This document shows, piece after piece, positions 45,806 to 58,439 of a DNA stretch of 64,000 nucleotides. The stretch is from Combretum micranthum (Eukaryota > Streptophyta > Magnoliopsida > Myrtales > Combretaceae): positions 496,001-560,000 of the forward strand of contig JAMXBD010000821.1 in the NCBI GenBank assembly GCA_024138025.1, in the 5' to 3' direction. Each line of letters begins with the position of its first letter. Position 1 is the stretch's first letter. The translations under genes were made by a program, and so were the position numbers. The notes under the pieces were generated by a model. The model was not told where the DNA came from and did not search any database. It worked only from the letters and a program-made list of their open reading frames with translations.

Positions 45806-47302
45806 TTAAGGCTGCCTTTACACCGCCAGCCTTAAGGCGGTGTAGACTAAGAGAAGATAAACAAACTGGCTCAACATTGCCAGTGTAGAAGAATAAGAAG
45901 CCAGCTTCTGCATATTTCATTCAACACCGGCTTTTTGGGAATCAAAGCCACTGGTGTTGAGGCAGTGTAGATCGAAGATCAGGAGGCACAAGTAGATACC
46001 ACATGCTCGATTACAAAATGAACGGTCAACTTTGATGGATTATCTAAGCCGGCATGAAAGCCGCCGGCTTTGGGATGGCTTTCCTTATAAAATGGCCTAA
46101 CCTTTTATTTTTGAGTATATACACCGGCTAGATCCATATCTAAGCCGCTGGCGTACAAGCGGTCTACACTTGTAACCAAATATGAAAGCTGCCGATACAC
46201 TGTCTGTGCAATGAAGTAAACTACTTTAAGCTGCCTGTAAACCACCGACGTAGGAATTGTAACCGCCGGCGTACAACTTGAAACTTCAATTTTTCATTAA
46301 TACTTCTCACGAAAATTTTCCTATATAAAGGGGATTTCCCTCCTCTAGTTCCATAAATGAAGAAAGTCAGAGAAACACTTCAGTATACATTCAATAGATC
46401 AATATCTTTAGCATTTCATAGAGATTTGTGAGAGATTTGAGCTTTCAAGAATTTGTAATTAAATATTGTGATATTTGAATTGGTGATATTTGATCTCTCT
46501 TTTCTTATGAAATTCATTTATCTGATTTCTTTGCTCATAATGATATCAATTGCATATTCTTATCTTATTATTGAATCATCATTCATGAGTAGCTAGACTA
46601 TTCCTTATGGGAAGTGATGAAACCCTAATCTTGCTAAAATGATTTTTGAATTTATATCATAGGATTATTAGAATTATGGAATATTTGTATTGAATCCTAA
46701 TTATCTATTTTATTTCTGTTTGAAATTGAATTGATGAGAATTCTGATAATTTGGAAGAAGAATTAGGGTTAATAAGGAATTCATAAATTAAGATTAAACA
46801 ACAATTGCGGAAGCGGCGGAGTTTAATATGATTTAGAAATTGTCTCATGAAATTCATGCAATATTTTATTTTAATTTCTCACTAAGGAATTAGGAGAAGT
46901 TAATTTAGGACATTAGACAATTATAGAATCGGGAGGTTTATAATTGTAAATTAGATTCCATTGATAATTTATATAGCGGAGCTAATAGATTGTTTTATGG
47001 TTTGCTAAAACTTGATAGTTTTAGGTTTGGCAATTTCTTACAAATATCCACAATTCTAATTATTCATATAATATAACTTCAGTATGATTAGCAAAGATTA
47101 TGGTGGATTATGCTCCTTCCCACATTTATCTTATATAACTTTCTCACAATCTCATTACATTCATTGTTAGATATTAGATTAAAATAGAATTAGTTAAATA
47201 GTTTAAATTGATACAATTTGATTACCTAAATATTAGTAAAAGCTAATATCTTTCTACTAATTAAATTGGTCCTTATGGGAACGATACTCGACTCACTTTT
47301 AT

Positions 47303-47335
47303 CCAGCAAGTATACTGGGTATGATCAAGTAATAT
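47303..47335. other. Central spacer of the palindrome
   Basis: A 33-bp unpaired segment between the arms. In minus orientation it reads on smoothly from arm 2 (TTACTTGATCATACCCAG) and resembles the end of Athila/Tat LTRs. The spacer therefore probably belongs to arm 2, and arm 1 is cut at ACTTTTAT. Confidence 0.7.
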
Positions 47336-49254
47336 ATAAAAGTGAGTCGAGTATCGTTCCCACAAGGACCAATTTAATTAGTAGATCGATATTAGCTTTT
47401 ACTTATATTTAGGTAATCAAATTGTATCAATTTAAACTATTTAACTACTTCTATTTTAATCTAATATCTAACAATGAATGCAATGAGATTGTGAGAAAGT
47501 TATATAAGATAAATATGGAAGGACAGAATCCACCATAATCTTTGCTAATCATATTGAAGTTATATTATATGAATAATTAGAATTGTGGATATTTGTAAGA
47601 AATTGCCAAACCTAAAACTATCAAGTTTTAGCAAACCATAAAATAATCTATTAGCTTCCACTATATAAATTATCAATGGAATCCAATTTACAATTATAAA
47701 CCTCCCAATTCTATAATTGTCTTATATCCTAAATTAATTGCTCCTAATTCCTTAGTGAGAAATTAAAATAAAATATTGCATGAATTTCATGAGACAATTT
47801 CTAAATCAGATTAAACTCCGCCGCTTTCGCAATTGTTGTTTAATCTTAATTTATGAATTCCTTATGAACCCTAATTCTTCTTCCAAATTATCATAATTCT
47901 TATAAATTTAATTTCAAACAGAAATAAAATAGATAATCAGGATTCAATACAAATATTCCATAATTCTAACAATCCCATGATATAAATTCAAAAATCATTT
48001 TAGCAAGATTAGGGTTTCATCACTTCCCACAAGAAAAAGTTTAGCTACTCATGAATGATGATTCAATAATCAGATAAGAATATGCAATTGATATCATTAT
48101 AAGTAAAGAAATCAAATAAATGAATTGCATAAGAAAAGAGAGATCAGATATCACCAATTCAAATATCACAATCTTCAATTATAAATTCTTGAAAGCACAA
48201 ATCTCTACGAAATGCTAAAGCTATTGATCTACTGAATGTACACTAAAGTGTTTTTCTGTTTTTCTTGACTTATGGAACTAGAGGAGGGAAATCCCCTTTA
48301 TATAGGAAAAATTTCGTGAGAAGCATTAATGAAAAATTGCAGTTTCAACTTGTACGCCGACAGTTACAATTCCTACGCTAGCGGCTTACGGGCGGCTTAA
48401 AGTAGTTTACTTCATTGCACAGGCAGTGCACTGGTAGCTTTCATATTCGGTTACAAGTGTAGACCGCTTATACACCAGCGGCTTAGATATGGATCTAGCC
48501 GGCGTATATACTCAAAAATGAAAGTTTGGGCCATTTTAAAAGGAAAGCTGTCCCAAAGCCAGCGGCTTTCATGCTGACTTAGAAAATCCATCAAAGTTGA
48601 CCGTTCATTTTGTAACCGAGCATGTGGTATCTACTTGTGCCTCCTGATCTTCGATCTACACTCCCTCAACGCCGGCGGCTTTTAGTATGGCGTACGTTGT
48701 AACTCCTTCTGCACTGGCAACTCTTGAGCTCTGAGCTACAGGCCTTCAATCTACACTGGCTTATTCACCTTGTATGTCAGCGGCTTTCAGGAGGCGTATG
48801 TTCAATTGAATCAACGCTTGTAAGGCCGATGGTATATGCAACGGCTTTGAGAAGGGAAAACATGTTGATCTTGTAGGCCGTCTCAACGCCGACGGCTTTG
48901 ATTCCCAGAAAGCCGGCGTTTAATGAAATCTGCAGAACCTGGCTTCTTCTTCTTTTACACTAGCAGTGTTGAGCCAATTTGTTTGTCTTCCCTTAGTCTA
49001 CACTACCTCAAGGCCGGCAGTGTAAGGCAACCTTAAGGATTTTCATTATGTTGATGATGAAGGTTGGCCGTACGCCAGCAGCTTATACTTTAGAAAAAGC
49101 CAGCATACCCCCTGAAATTTTCCTTTTTCCATTTCAAAGTTTCTTGTTTTGGTTCCTTTGTCCAAATTAGACCTGAAACATGAATTTTAACCAAAACAAG
49201 TACCCATTCTAGCTATTTAAACATCAAAAAGTAGTATGTAATATGATCTTATCA
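47336..49254 (-). repeat. LTR arm 2 of the inverted pair
   Basis: The inverted copy of 45230-47302, ending GATCTTATCA, the complement of arm 1's start. It lacks the TIR element and keeps about 230 bp that arm 1 has lost (about 48672-48900). No polypurine tract or internal sequence follows at 49255, so this arm is a solo or recombined LTR. Confidence 0.88.
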
Positions 49255-51129
49255 CTATGAGATCACTACATGGATAAGTGTCATAATTAATACTCACAAT
49301 AACAATGCCAGCGTATCCTTAGATCTTAAATCACCATAGGTTCCAACACAAGGAACATTATGATTCAACTCAATTAAACATTGTCTTTAATCGAATAATT
49401 ATAAAGGTTGAGATTGAGCGTAAGGTTAATCAAGTAGAGAAAGTTGAGTAATTAAGATGGGATTTGTCCCTCTTATTATGAGATAGTTATCTTTGGGCCT
49501 CTCCATAAGTGAAACTAATAAATGCATGGTTGTACTCAAATGAATTGATAATGAGATCAATTTCAATTGTTTTGTCAGTTCACTTAGAGATCGAGAAATG
49601 ATAAGATTGAACGATATAAGAATGATATTATCCTTATCTTATGTTTAGTATAGATATCATGTGACAAAAGGATTATGACATAAGTTATGGATCAGGTAAA
49701 AATCGGATCATCAATCTTCACTTAATTTGGGTAAACATAATGTCTTGTTAGAGGTCGCTTATATTTTGTTTACGAAAATGATTTTTGGTCAACTGTCAAC
49801 ATTAAATGAACCTACAAGGTCACACACAAAAGAGTGAACAAAAAGATCATGGACTAAATTTAAATAAGTCCAGTAAGAATAATAAATTTATTTATTATTA
49901 ATCTTAATTTGTTAAGAATAATAAATAAACATAATTTGTTAAGAACACTAATAATTCCTAATTGGACTAAGAATTCTTATGTTAATAAATAAATATATAA
50001 TTAATTTATGCCTAATAAGATTAGGGGCAATAATGGCATTATTCATATTGACATTATTATAAATAAGACATAAGAGGTTTCTTTTAGGGTGAATGATATG
50101 TGTTATCAATATCAGACCTATAGAGAAACTCTGTAAACGCTAAAAGAGAGACATACGAGAGTCATGAGTAAAAATTTCCCGATCAAATTTAGAAGTGTTC
50201 TAGATAATGCTAGCACTTGAAGGATCCTTTTGAAGCAGTGTTCATTCATGTGGATATCATAGAAGATTGCGAATTCACAATACTTATAGATCCAATCTGC
50301 CAATTGATTTCAAGCTTCAAGTTATGGTATAAATTCGAGCTATTTATTTTATTTTGATCTAATGAAAACATATGGATATTGGATTAGGATTTTCTTTTTG
50401 AATTCCTCTGCAAAAGATTTGGTTTATTTTTATAAATCCTAAAATCCTATGAAAACCCAACACACGCTACTGCCAATCAAGCTGGGCTTAGTGTGATATC
50501 ATCTTGACCCAACTATTTATATCATTACAAAAGACCATATAGTATTAAAAGTCTTAAGATTGATTCATTTATTGGAACAAGAAAAAAAGAAAGAACATCT
50601 GGTGATAATGTTCCTATATTTTGGAACATTAAAGCATCTACATTCAAGATCCTTGATATGGGTTCCTAATCTAATGATCTCTTTTTTTTTTTAAGCTCCT
50701 TCAACATTTTTTGATCTTCAACTAAGAATAAAAATAAATAAATAAATTCCTTCACAATATTTTATTATTTTTAAAAGTATAGTGTAAAAAGTTAGTAGGA
50801 TCCATAAAAACTTTAAAAAAAAAAAAAGAAACTCAGATGAAAAATCTTATAAATAACGTAGTGTGATTTTTGAAGAAGAAAGTCTTAAGGTGCCAATGTG
50901 ACACATTTACAAATAAAGTGGTGAGGTTTCTTATATGGGACTTTCCTAATCTCATACTTGATCCCAATAATCACCCCCCTCCCCTTAAAGTAGACTTAGG
51001 TCTTGCTCTTTTTGGATAGAAATTTCATAGTCTTACTAAGAGTTTATCAAATTGACTCTAAGTCCACTTTGTGAACCACTTAGTACTTGCTTCCTTACCT
51101 TACATCATGAGGCTTCACATGAGTCACCA
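49255..51129. other. Gene-poor stretch
   Basis: AT-rich DNA without supported coding content. A 61-codon open stretch on the minus strand (50118-50303) is unrecognised. The part around 50660-50990 is A/T homopolymer-rich. Confidence 0.4.
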
Positions 51130-52419
51130 TGACACAACAGAGAAAAAAGATAATTATCACATTCTATTGATTTTGCAAATACCTAGAAAGTGAAGACTAA
51201 AATAAAATCAAAATTCGTTGAAATGAGTACAATTGCCAAAAGACGATCTTCTATATGCCTGTTGATTTTAAGAATACCTTGACAAATAGATATCAAAATT
51301 TGAAAACTCAATAAGAATGCAAATTTTGGAAGAGATAAATTGCAATATATGTTGATTTGCACACAAATTCCATAAAGCAATCTACCATCAACTTGTTGAT
51401 TCCATAGAATACCAAGAACATTAGGAGAGACAAAACGATATTATTATTCCATAAAATATTTGTCTTAACTTTTTACAAGCTTAGTCTATTTATATGATTA
51501 AAATAAAATCCAATTAAAAGATTTGGCGTACATAAAAAGAGATACTAATTCTATTAAAAGATACACTCCTATTAAAATAATACTAATTAAATCTATCAAA
51601 AAAATAATAACAATCTTTCTAAAATAATAATATGCCCTTCTTACTATTGTGCCAATAATTAAACTTTGTTGTGCATCCATCATTCTACTACCCAAGTGGG
51701 ACAAAATTAGCCCTCATAATTTCATCAGCTGAAGAATCACTAGTATAAGGAATCATGTGTTTAACATAAACACATCCATAGATGGGTAAAATTTTGAATC
51801 TTGAATCTCTTCTACACATTATTGCTACTTTCATGTTGCTAAGATATCCTAAGATGAGTGTCGGTTTTGATACCAACAAATGCAACAAAAGAAAAGAGAT
51901 AACTATCATGTTTCATTGATTTTGCGAATACTAGAAAAGAGAAGATTAAGACCAAAATCTATTGAATTGCACACGATTTTTAGAAGACTATCTTTTATAT
52001 GTCTGTTGATTCTGAGAATACCCAAAAAATAAGTATCAAAATTCGAAAACTCAATAAAAGTGTGAGTTTTGGAAAAGAGATAAAAATTTGAAATATATTA
52101 ATTTGCACACAAATTCCAGAGAACAATCTGCTATCAACCTGTTGATTCTATAAAATACCAAGAAAGATAGGAGAGACGAAATGATATTATTATTCCTTTA
52201 AATCTCTATCTCAACTTTACAAGGCTAGTCTATTTATAGGATTCAAATAAAATCCAATTAAAAGATTTGACATATATAAAAAAGAGACATTAATCCTATT
52301 GAAAAGATATCACTTCTATTAAAATAATACTAATCAAATCTATAAAAAAAATAACAATCTTCCTAAAATAATAATATTATGTCCTTGCTTTTATGCCAAT
52401 CATCTAACTCTATTGTGCA
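51130..52419 (-). mobile_element. Short-internal LTR element (TRIM/LARD-like, copia-type primer site)
   Basis: Two direct repeats of about 540 bp (about 51130-51675 and 51881-52419) flank only about 205 bp. Both repeats end TTGTGCA on the plus strand. Next to the right repeat the minus strand reads TTGGTATCAAAACCG, a slightly altered initiator-Met primer site. The internal segment has no gag or pol. Its one open frame (51688-51909) resembles nothing I know. A truncated third copy is at 35129-35483. The element would depend on enzymes from other elements. Confidence 0.7.
51863..51876 (-). promoter_or_regulatory. Initiator-Met-type primer site of the small LTR element
   Basis: The minus strand reads TTGGTATCAAAACC, differing at one position from the canonical TGGTATCAGAGC core and its extension. 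It lies a few bases from the repeat start TGCAACAAAAG. Confidence 0.55.
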
Positions 52420-54764
52420 TCCTAAAACTCACCATCATACATTTCTTCTTTTCACATGAAGGGACTAACCTTGGAAAGGTCATAATTCACTACAAGAAAA
52501 TTAGGATTTAAAGACCAAAATTTCTATCTCTAAATGTAAATTTCTATCATAAAAATTATCATCGCTGATTCTATTTGTCGAGATATAAATTATTTTGTTA
52601 ATTTTTCATTGTAAAATTTCGATCACTAAAGGTCAATTTTCTTTTAGTTATTGTATCACTAGTTTCAATACCACTTGTTAGGGAAAGAATAAGCCTTTAA
52701 TAAGCTAAAAGTTTGCAATTACACATTCTTGATGAATATATTAATGGGTTTGATACTATATCTAACAAAAAAATCTTAAACTATTTGGTTAATGGGTCTT
52801 TACTCTCATAAATTCTTAATATAATTCATAATTTTTATTAAGTGAGACTTTTCTAAGTTCTAACTTCATACTTATATCAATACATGCTTTAATTCTCTTG
52901 TTGATAAATAAATAAGAGCAGTGACGCCAGTCGCTAAGTAGTGACACAAATAAAGGTAATAGTAATACTTTTTAAAATATTCACATATTAATATTTTATA
53001 AATATATGCAACTAATTAATCCATGTGTAATATTGAAAAACCATGACCATTTCTACCTAGTTCTTGCCACTCAATAGAGTAGAGTATTCTCTGTTTCTTT
53101 CACAATTTTGGAGCTACTTCCTCTAGGCTCTAACCATAGATAGCTTCTCCTCCAAGGTTTGCCAATTTATTTAAGGTATTTTTTTTTCTAACAATTCAAG
53201 TTTTATGCAGACTCTATTGATTAATTTAAAAGAATTATGAAAAAGTAGTCGCTGTAAGCCTCAAAATGATTATTTGAGTTCTAGAATAGGGTTAGAAATA
53301 AGAAAATGACAATATGTTTAGTAAATTCTAAATTTATGACACATAGGCATAAATAAGTATATGTATTCAATTATCTCTATAATGATATTGTTATTATTCT
53401 CATCTTTTAGGAGAAATAGATTAGTTTTCTAACTTCCCAAACTATTATTACAACGAGTAATGAAAAAAAAATCAGAATGGGAGAGTAATTCAAACAAGTC
53501 CATGGTGTATGTCTGTAGTATGGTGGCATTAAGTATAAAGATAATTAAAAAAAATGAATTGTATATAGGGATATGGGATTGTGTGTTGCTTAGTGGTTGT
53601 AGTGATTGTTGGATTACTATGATAAAAGTGAAAATCCATTGCTTGTAATATATGTTTCACGTGAAGTTATCAACACTTAGTAAAGTTTCTAAGTTCTAAG
53701 GGTAATTTGAAATGATTAAAATACTTAATTATGAAGAGACAAGTAAATGTACATGGTTTCCTTATTTCCTTGGTTCTTAGTTTCTCCTAAACTGTTAACC
53801 CAGGACTGTTCCTGATAACCCCAATGAGAGGGAGCAAATCTACATGCAGTTTGAATTTTGGCTATTCAAACTTATATGTGTTTCATATAGTTGAGTGTGG
53901 TATTACATATGCTTGTTAATCAAACTCACATGTTATTGCATGATGTGGGATATGATTTGATTACTTCACTAAACTGTGGTTTTGCTCATCTCTTATAGAA
54001 ATTTTAGGTTTCAAGGGAGTCCTTGGCTCGTGCTATCTAGGACTTTTGTCCAGGTACGAATAAAAGCCATGGGTTAGGGCTTGGAGAGAAAGCCTAAGGA
54101 GTAGAATAAGATTTACTAATTATAATTATTTTTTGTCATCTTAAGACTTAGTCTGCAATAAGTAGTAACTAATAGTGATGTAAAATACTTTTAATTTGCT
54201 ATGTGACTTATATGTCAATATTTATTATTGAAGCAACTTTGATCATGTTTTCATATTACATTTCTTAGAAATAATTTAGTAATCAAGTAATTGTAATCCA
54301 CATTGATGTTCCACTAAATAAATCTTGTGGCCTTGGTACCCTCGAGGCATTACAATAACTTCCAAAATAAACCTACCAAAGTTGTATATGAATTTTACTT
54401 AATAATCTAATAAAGAATACCTTTGACAAGAATAAGGGTTTTTGAATTTTGATGCTGATAAATAAAATTATGAAATTCATGGGTATTATTTGATAAAATT
54501 AAATCATGTATCACCATACTTTACACACACATATATATATAAAAATATTTTGTAAGGATTATATTTATGATACTTTTAATTTTGCTTCATTTCTCAACTT
54601 ACCACATGATTCCTTTTTTCTAGATAGACTTAATATTTTTTTTTCATATAAAAAAATTATCAATAATTTGTTGTCCCTTTGTTAACTTTCCTTCCAATTA
54701 AAAGATGCCACCTTAAATGTCATATTATAATTTCCTACTTTTTACGAATCGATTGACTATTTTA
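52420..54764. other. Gene-poor stretch
   Basis: AT-rich DNA without supported coding content. A 62-codon open stretch at 53460-53648 is probably chance. Confidence 0.4.
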
Positions 54765-55265
54765 GTGGGTTGCAAACAAGCGAGTTATTCGAATTTGGCT
54801 CGGCTTGAGTTTATTTAGTAAAAGAGTGAAGTTTAAGCGCTCTCATCTATCTAAACAAGCTGAAGTGAAGTTTCAATTCAAGCATGCGAACCAACTTGTG
54901 AGTAGGCTTGTTAAGGTTTGTGAGTAAACTTATTTAAGCTCATGAGTATTCGATAAATATGCTCATTAATCTAAAAAAAAAAACTAATTTCTAAATAATA
55001 TGTATATACACAACTTAATATTTATTCAATGTCTACTCATCTACTTATTTATATTTTTATTTTATATATTTAATCTTTTCGATTTTGTGTCATCTTTAAA
55101 GCTTGTGAGCTTATCGAGCTCGATAAACAAGCTCACTTATCTAAAGCAGTGTAGCTCACGCTTAAATTTTAAAATCGATAAAAAGCTCAATGTGCATGGG
55201 CTTGAGCTTGATATTTTTGAATAGATCGAGCTTGAGTCTTCTAATTGCACTCGACTCATTTGTAG
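54765..55265. mobile_element. hAT-like remnant with GAGCTCG/CGAGCTC motifs
   Basis: The left end GGTTGCAAACAAGCGAG and right end CTCGACTCATTTGTAG are imperfect inverted repeats. The interior repeats AAGCTCATGAG, GAGCTCGATAAACAAGCTC and GAGCTTGAG, a composition typical of plant non-autonomous hAT elements. The target duplication is not clear. Confidence 0.5.
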
Positions 55266-55649
55266 TCTTTATTATAGGCCTACTTAAGTGGATTTTTGCA
55301 TTGTTTTGAAAAAAAAAAAAAAAATTGGCCTTTTCTAGTTTTTCCCCCTTCTTATTTTAATTTTTTTTTAGTTTTTTCCTTATCCTCTTTATATCTCTTT
55401 TTTTTTCTTTTGTTGTTTTTTTTCCTACGTTCCATTGAAATCGAGGACCAAGTATTTACATATTTATGAGAAAAGTTAAATACTTAAGGGGGTCAAATAA
55501 GTCAAATATCAACACAACACTGAATCCAATGTGACTAAATAAATAAATCTAAACTCAGTTCCAACTCATTTAGTTAGGATTTTTAAATCTAAGGTCAAAT
55601 TGAATGAACTTGCTTTAGCTTATAATATTACTGCTAATTGTAAGTATAT
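55266..55649. other. Homopolymer-rich gap
   Basis: A poly-A run at 55309-55324 and T-rich tracts to about 55430. No gene. Confidence 0.4.
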
Positions 55650-55955
55650 TGAATTTTGAACTTAAATAGAAATAAATATATACACCACATTAAAGCTTAA
55701 TTAGGTTTATAATATTGTTGAACTTAATCTAAAATTTAAGCTGATAAGTATTTAAAAAAATTTATACTGAGATAAAAGCTCAACTATATTGAATCAAATT
55801 TAAATAACTGTTGTGTTAAATTTAAATAGTTGATAACCTTTTTGGTTCATTTACACTCTTTAAGTTAAATCAAGAACATGTTTTTTCATTGTTCTATGTT
55901 ACGAATCTTTTGGGAAAATGAAACCCAATTCCCAAGGGCTTAGGTTGCTTTAAGT
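55650..55955 (-). repeat. Dispersed repeat, copy 3 (reverse, partial)
   Basis: The reverse complement matches the first 300 bp of the repeat at 15860 and 58440, including AAGCCCTTGGGAAT, TTCGTAACATAGAACAATG and TTATCAACTATTTAAATT. Confidence 0.75.
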
Positions 55956-56218
55956 AAAGTTTGTACCCAATACTAGCACGAATTTCATATGGTAATAGTG
56001 GGATATTTAAGCATCAAAACCTAAGCTATTAAAGCCCAATTAGCTCTCGGCCCGTTTAATTGCGGTAAGGGATGGGCCTCCTGGATGGTACGATCAAGCA
56101 ACAAAAGTCAGATGACAAATGACCAGTGCCATATTTACAAACTAGGCCGGTAGAGCGAGTTTGGTCTAAACTGGTTGTTTCTCCGGGCCTTAGGGGAAAA
56201 TTAAATTATATTTAGAAT

Positions 56219-57398
56219 TTTGGGCTTTAAGGCATGGGAGAAGATAAAACAAGTAAAGGAAGAATGTGGTCTGAGTGTTCCAGATTTGGCAGATCGAAAT
56301 AGGACAAGTTTCATTAAGATTGTACGGAATGCTCGAAGGAATAATCTATCATGAGTGAAGCTTTTCCAGAAAACATATGAATTACAGGAGGATGGATCCA
56401 AAAGAATAAAAGGGGCTCCGAGTTCTTTAAAACTTCGGTTCAAGCCAATGAATAAAAGAATAAGAATCTCATTACATAATGGCCTTATTGGATCTCTACT
56501 TTATGGCCCATTATCTAGAGATGGTGTAGCTGGACTGATTGCTTAAGCTTGGTAGAACTTATATGAGATAACAACATTAAATATTTGCTTGGAAATATTT
56601 GGCTTAACCCAGATGATCATGAAAGTGATGAAAAAGTATGGGTTTATGACTCCAACAAACAAATATCTTCAAATTGGTCCATGAGGAATTTGAGGAAACA
56701 AAAGGATACAGGGAATTCGCAAAAGAATTGGAAACGGATATGGAAATTTCGGACAATTCCAAAAATTCAATTCCCAACCCAACCACCCACCTCCCCCCCC
56801 CCCCCCCACCCTCCCCGAACCTTGCATGATGGAGTCCATACAAGAGCTAATTTGCAAAAGAGAGGAATTTCTATCGACACTAATCGTACTTTCTCTTAAA
56901 ATGATTTGGAATCTACAAAAACCGTTTTGTGATTAAGGGTTATTGGCTGTCGTTTAACCAATATAATATGGAGGAAGGTGAAGGTCGAGCCTTGTTATTG
57001 GGCGTGGAGCTAACTATTGAAGAAGGTTACCCAAGGTCCTTTTTGAGTCGGACCGTGCAAGTATGGTCCAAGCAGTTAAAGCCCAGTCATGTGATTCTCA
57101 TTGGCCTCAGCACAACATATCCAAGAAATTTTATCTGAGTTGCAGTCAGTTTCGTGGAGTTTTATCCTTTTGTCTCATTTCTAAAAAGCAAATTGTGTAG
57201 CAATTGAATGGCTTCAATGTTTAGGAAAGGGACGTGTCATTTTGATTGATAGTGGAATCTTTCATCTCATCTCCTAAGCTTATCTAGTTTGATTTCCTTT
57301 AGGCTCTAATTCTATTCATGTAACATAGGATGATTTTAGTTGATTTATTGAAGTATAGTATTTGGGGCATTTAGCCCCTCTGATGGAAAAAAAAAAAA
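56219..57398 (+). pseudogene. LINE (non-LTR) retrotransposon 3' remnant
   Basis: The first frame reads KAWEKIKQVKEECGLSVPDL and then ARRNNLS*VKLFQKTY, matching the end of plant LINE RT, where W before VK is expected (a TGG to TGA change). Next comes ISLHNGLIGSLLYGPLSRDG, resembling the W.D.W...GPL block. In another frame, NWKRIWKFRTIPKIQF is the zinc-binding segment of LINE RTs. Near 56965-57230 RNase H-like pieces appear (RALLLGVELTIEEGYPRSF, then DRASMVQAVKAQ in a shifted frame). A non-coding tail ends in A12 at 57387-57398. The 5' end is truncated, as is usual for LINEs. Confidence 0.72.
56792..56808. repeat. Poly-C tract within the LINE remnant
   Basis: A run of about 15 cytosines in a C-rich stretch (56782-56818), flanked by CCACC units. 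It interrupts the LINE homology and may be an expansion or an assembly artefact. Confidence 0.7.
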
Positions 57399-58439
57399 CA
57401 ATCTAATGATTTTAAATGGTTTTTTAATTTTGATTTTACTGAGTGGATTTGAAAGAATTTAAGATTTGGAAAGATCGGAAAAGCTGTCGTGCAGTAGACG
57501 TTGGGCATGCACCTTTCCCCTTTATGATTTGGGAAATTGTGAAATGGACAGTTCATATTAGAATTTCTCTAGTAGGTTGGGGGTCTTTAACCTTTTCACA
57601 ACCAATATAAAGTCAATAATAAATGCTTTAGAGGTTTATGGATTCCTTTCGATAAAAAATTGGACTCATGGTCGACTGTAATGAGGTAGTTGATAAGGAT
57701 GATTTGAAAAATAAGCATCGAAGGTACATGCAGTGAAATATCCTCTCGAATTATTTTATATATATGAGGGTAATTAAGTAACTTGTTGTGATTTCAAAAG
57801 TATAAAGATGTTCCTCTAAAAACTGTGAAACACTAGGACTCACTCTTTCATTTCTAAACATTCAAATAGTGAATTGATGTTAACAAAAACATGTTTCTTA
57901 GCATGGGCTAGCACAACTATTATAAATTGGCAATACTTCTTGGCAATACTGGCTGCTACAGCAGCATGTTCGAAGCTTATTAATATTTTGTTTTTTTAAT
58001 TAAACCATACTTATCGAGAATCATCCTTATTGTAGTATGTATATTTTGAATTATATGGACCCCATTCATTTTACACAATCTAATTACTCTTTTGATGCAT
58101 CACTTAGTGATAATCTATCCAGTCACATATCATACCCATGTAAAAACTTTCTCCCCATTTATTCGAACAAATGAAGACACAAGTGTCAAATTCATCAAAC
58201 ATGTCATTTAGTTCCATCTTACCTTTCCTATAGGGTTAAAGTCCCTGTCTCTTCATTGTCATACACTCCATGTGCAGACCTGCAGTTAAAGTGTTTTCTT
58301 GATGGCAGTAGTCCTGTCTCTTACTGCAGTTAAACGAACAAAGCCAATTTGGTTTAAATAACACTGCTCAAGATCTTAAGCTTTAATGCTTGTGTATCCT
58401 ACCATTAGCATATGAAATACGTGCTTTACTATTGGTTGG
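57399..58439. other. Gene-poor stretch
   Basis: AT-rich DNA after the LINE tail. I recognise nothing in it. Confidence 0.4.

Larger units (their letters stand above)
45230..47302 (+). repeat. LTR arm 1 of an inverted LTR pair
   Basis: It starts TGATAAGATCATATTACATA next to the polypurine tract and continues to GACTCACTTTTAT. It is the inverted repeat of 47336-49254. It contains the 357-bp inserted element and lacks about 230 bp present in arm 2. The stretch at 45360-46290 is rich in AAAGCCG.CGGCTTT-type modules. It includes the TATATAAAG promoter-like motif near 46322. Confidence 0.88.

Noticed and set aside
45554..45835. 93-codon open stretch with GC-rich composition
   Set aside because: It lies inside the TIR element and crosses its right border into LTR sequence, so it is not a gene.
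45230..49254. Single autonomous fold-back (Foldback-type) transposon
   Set aside because: Arm 1 is continuous with a polypurine tract and Athila-type interior, so the arms are LTRs rather than transposon TIRs.
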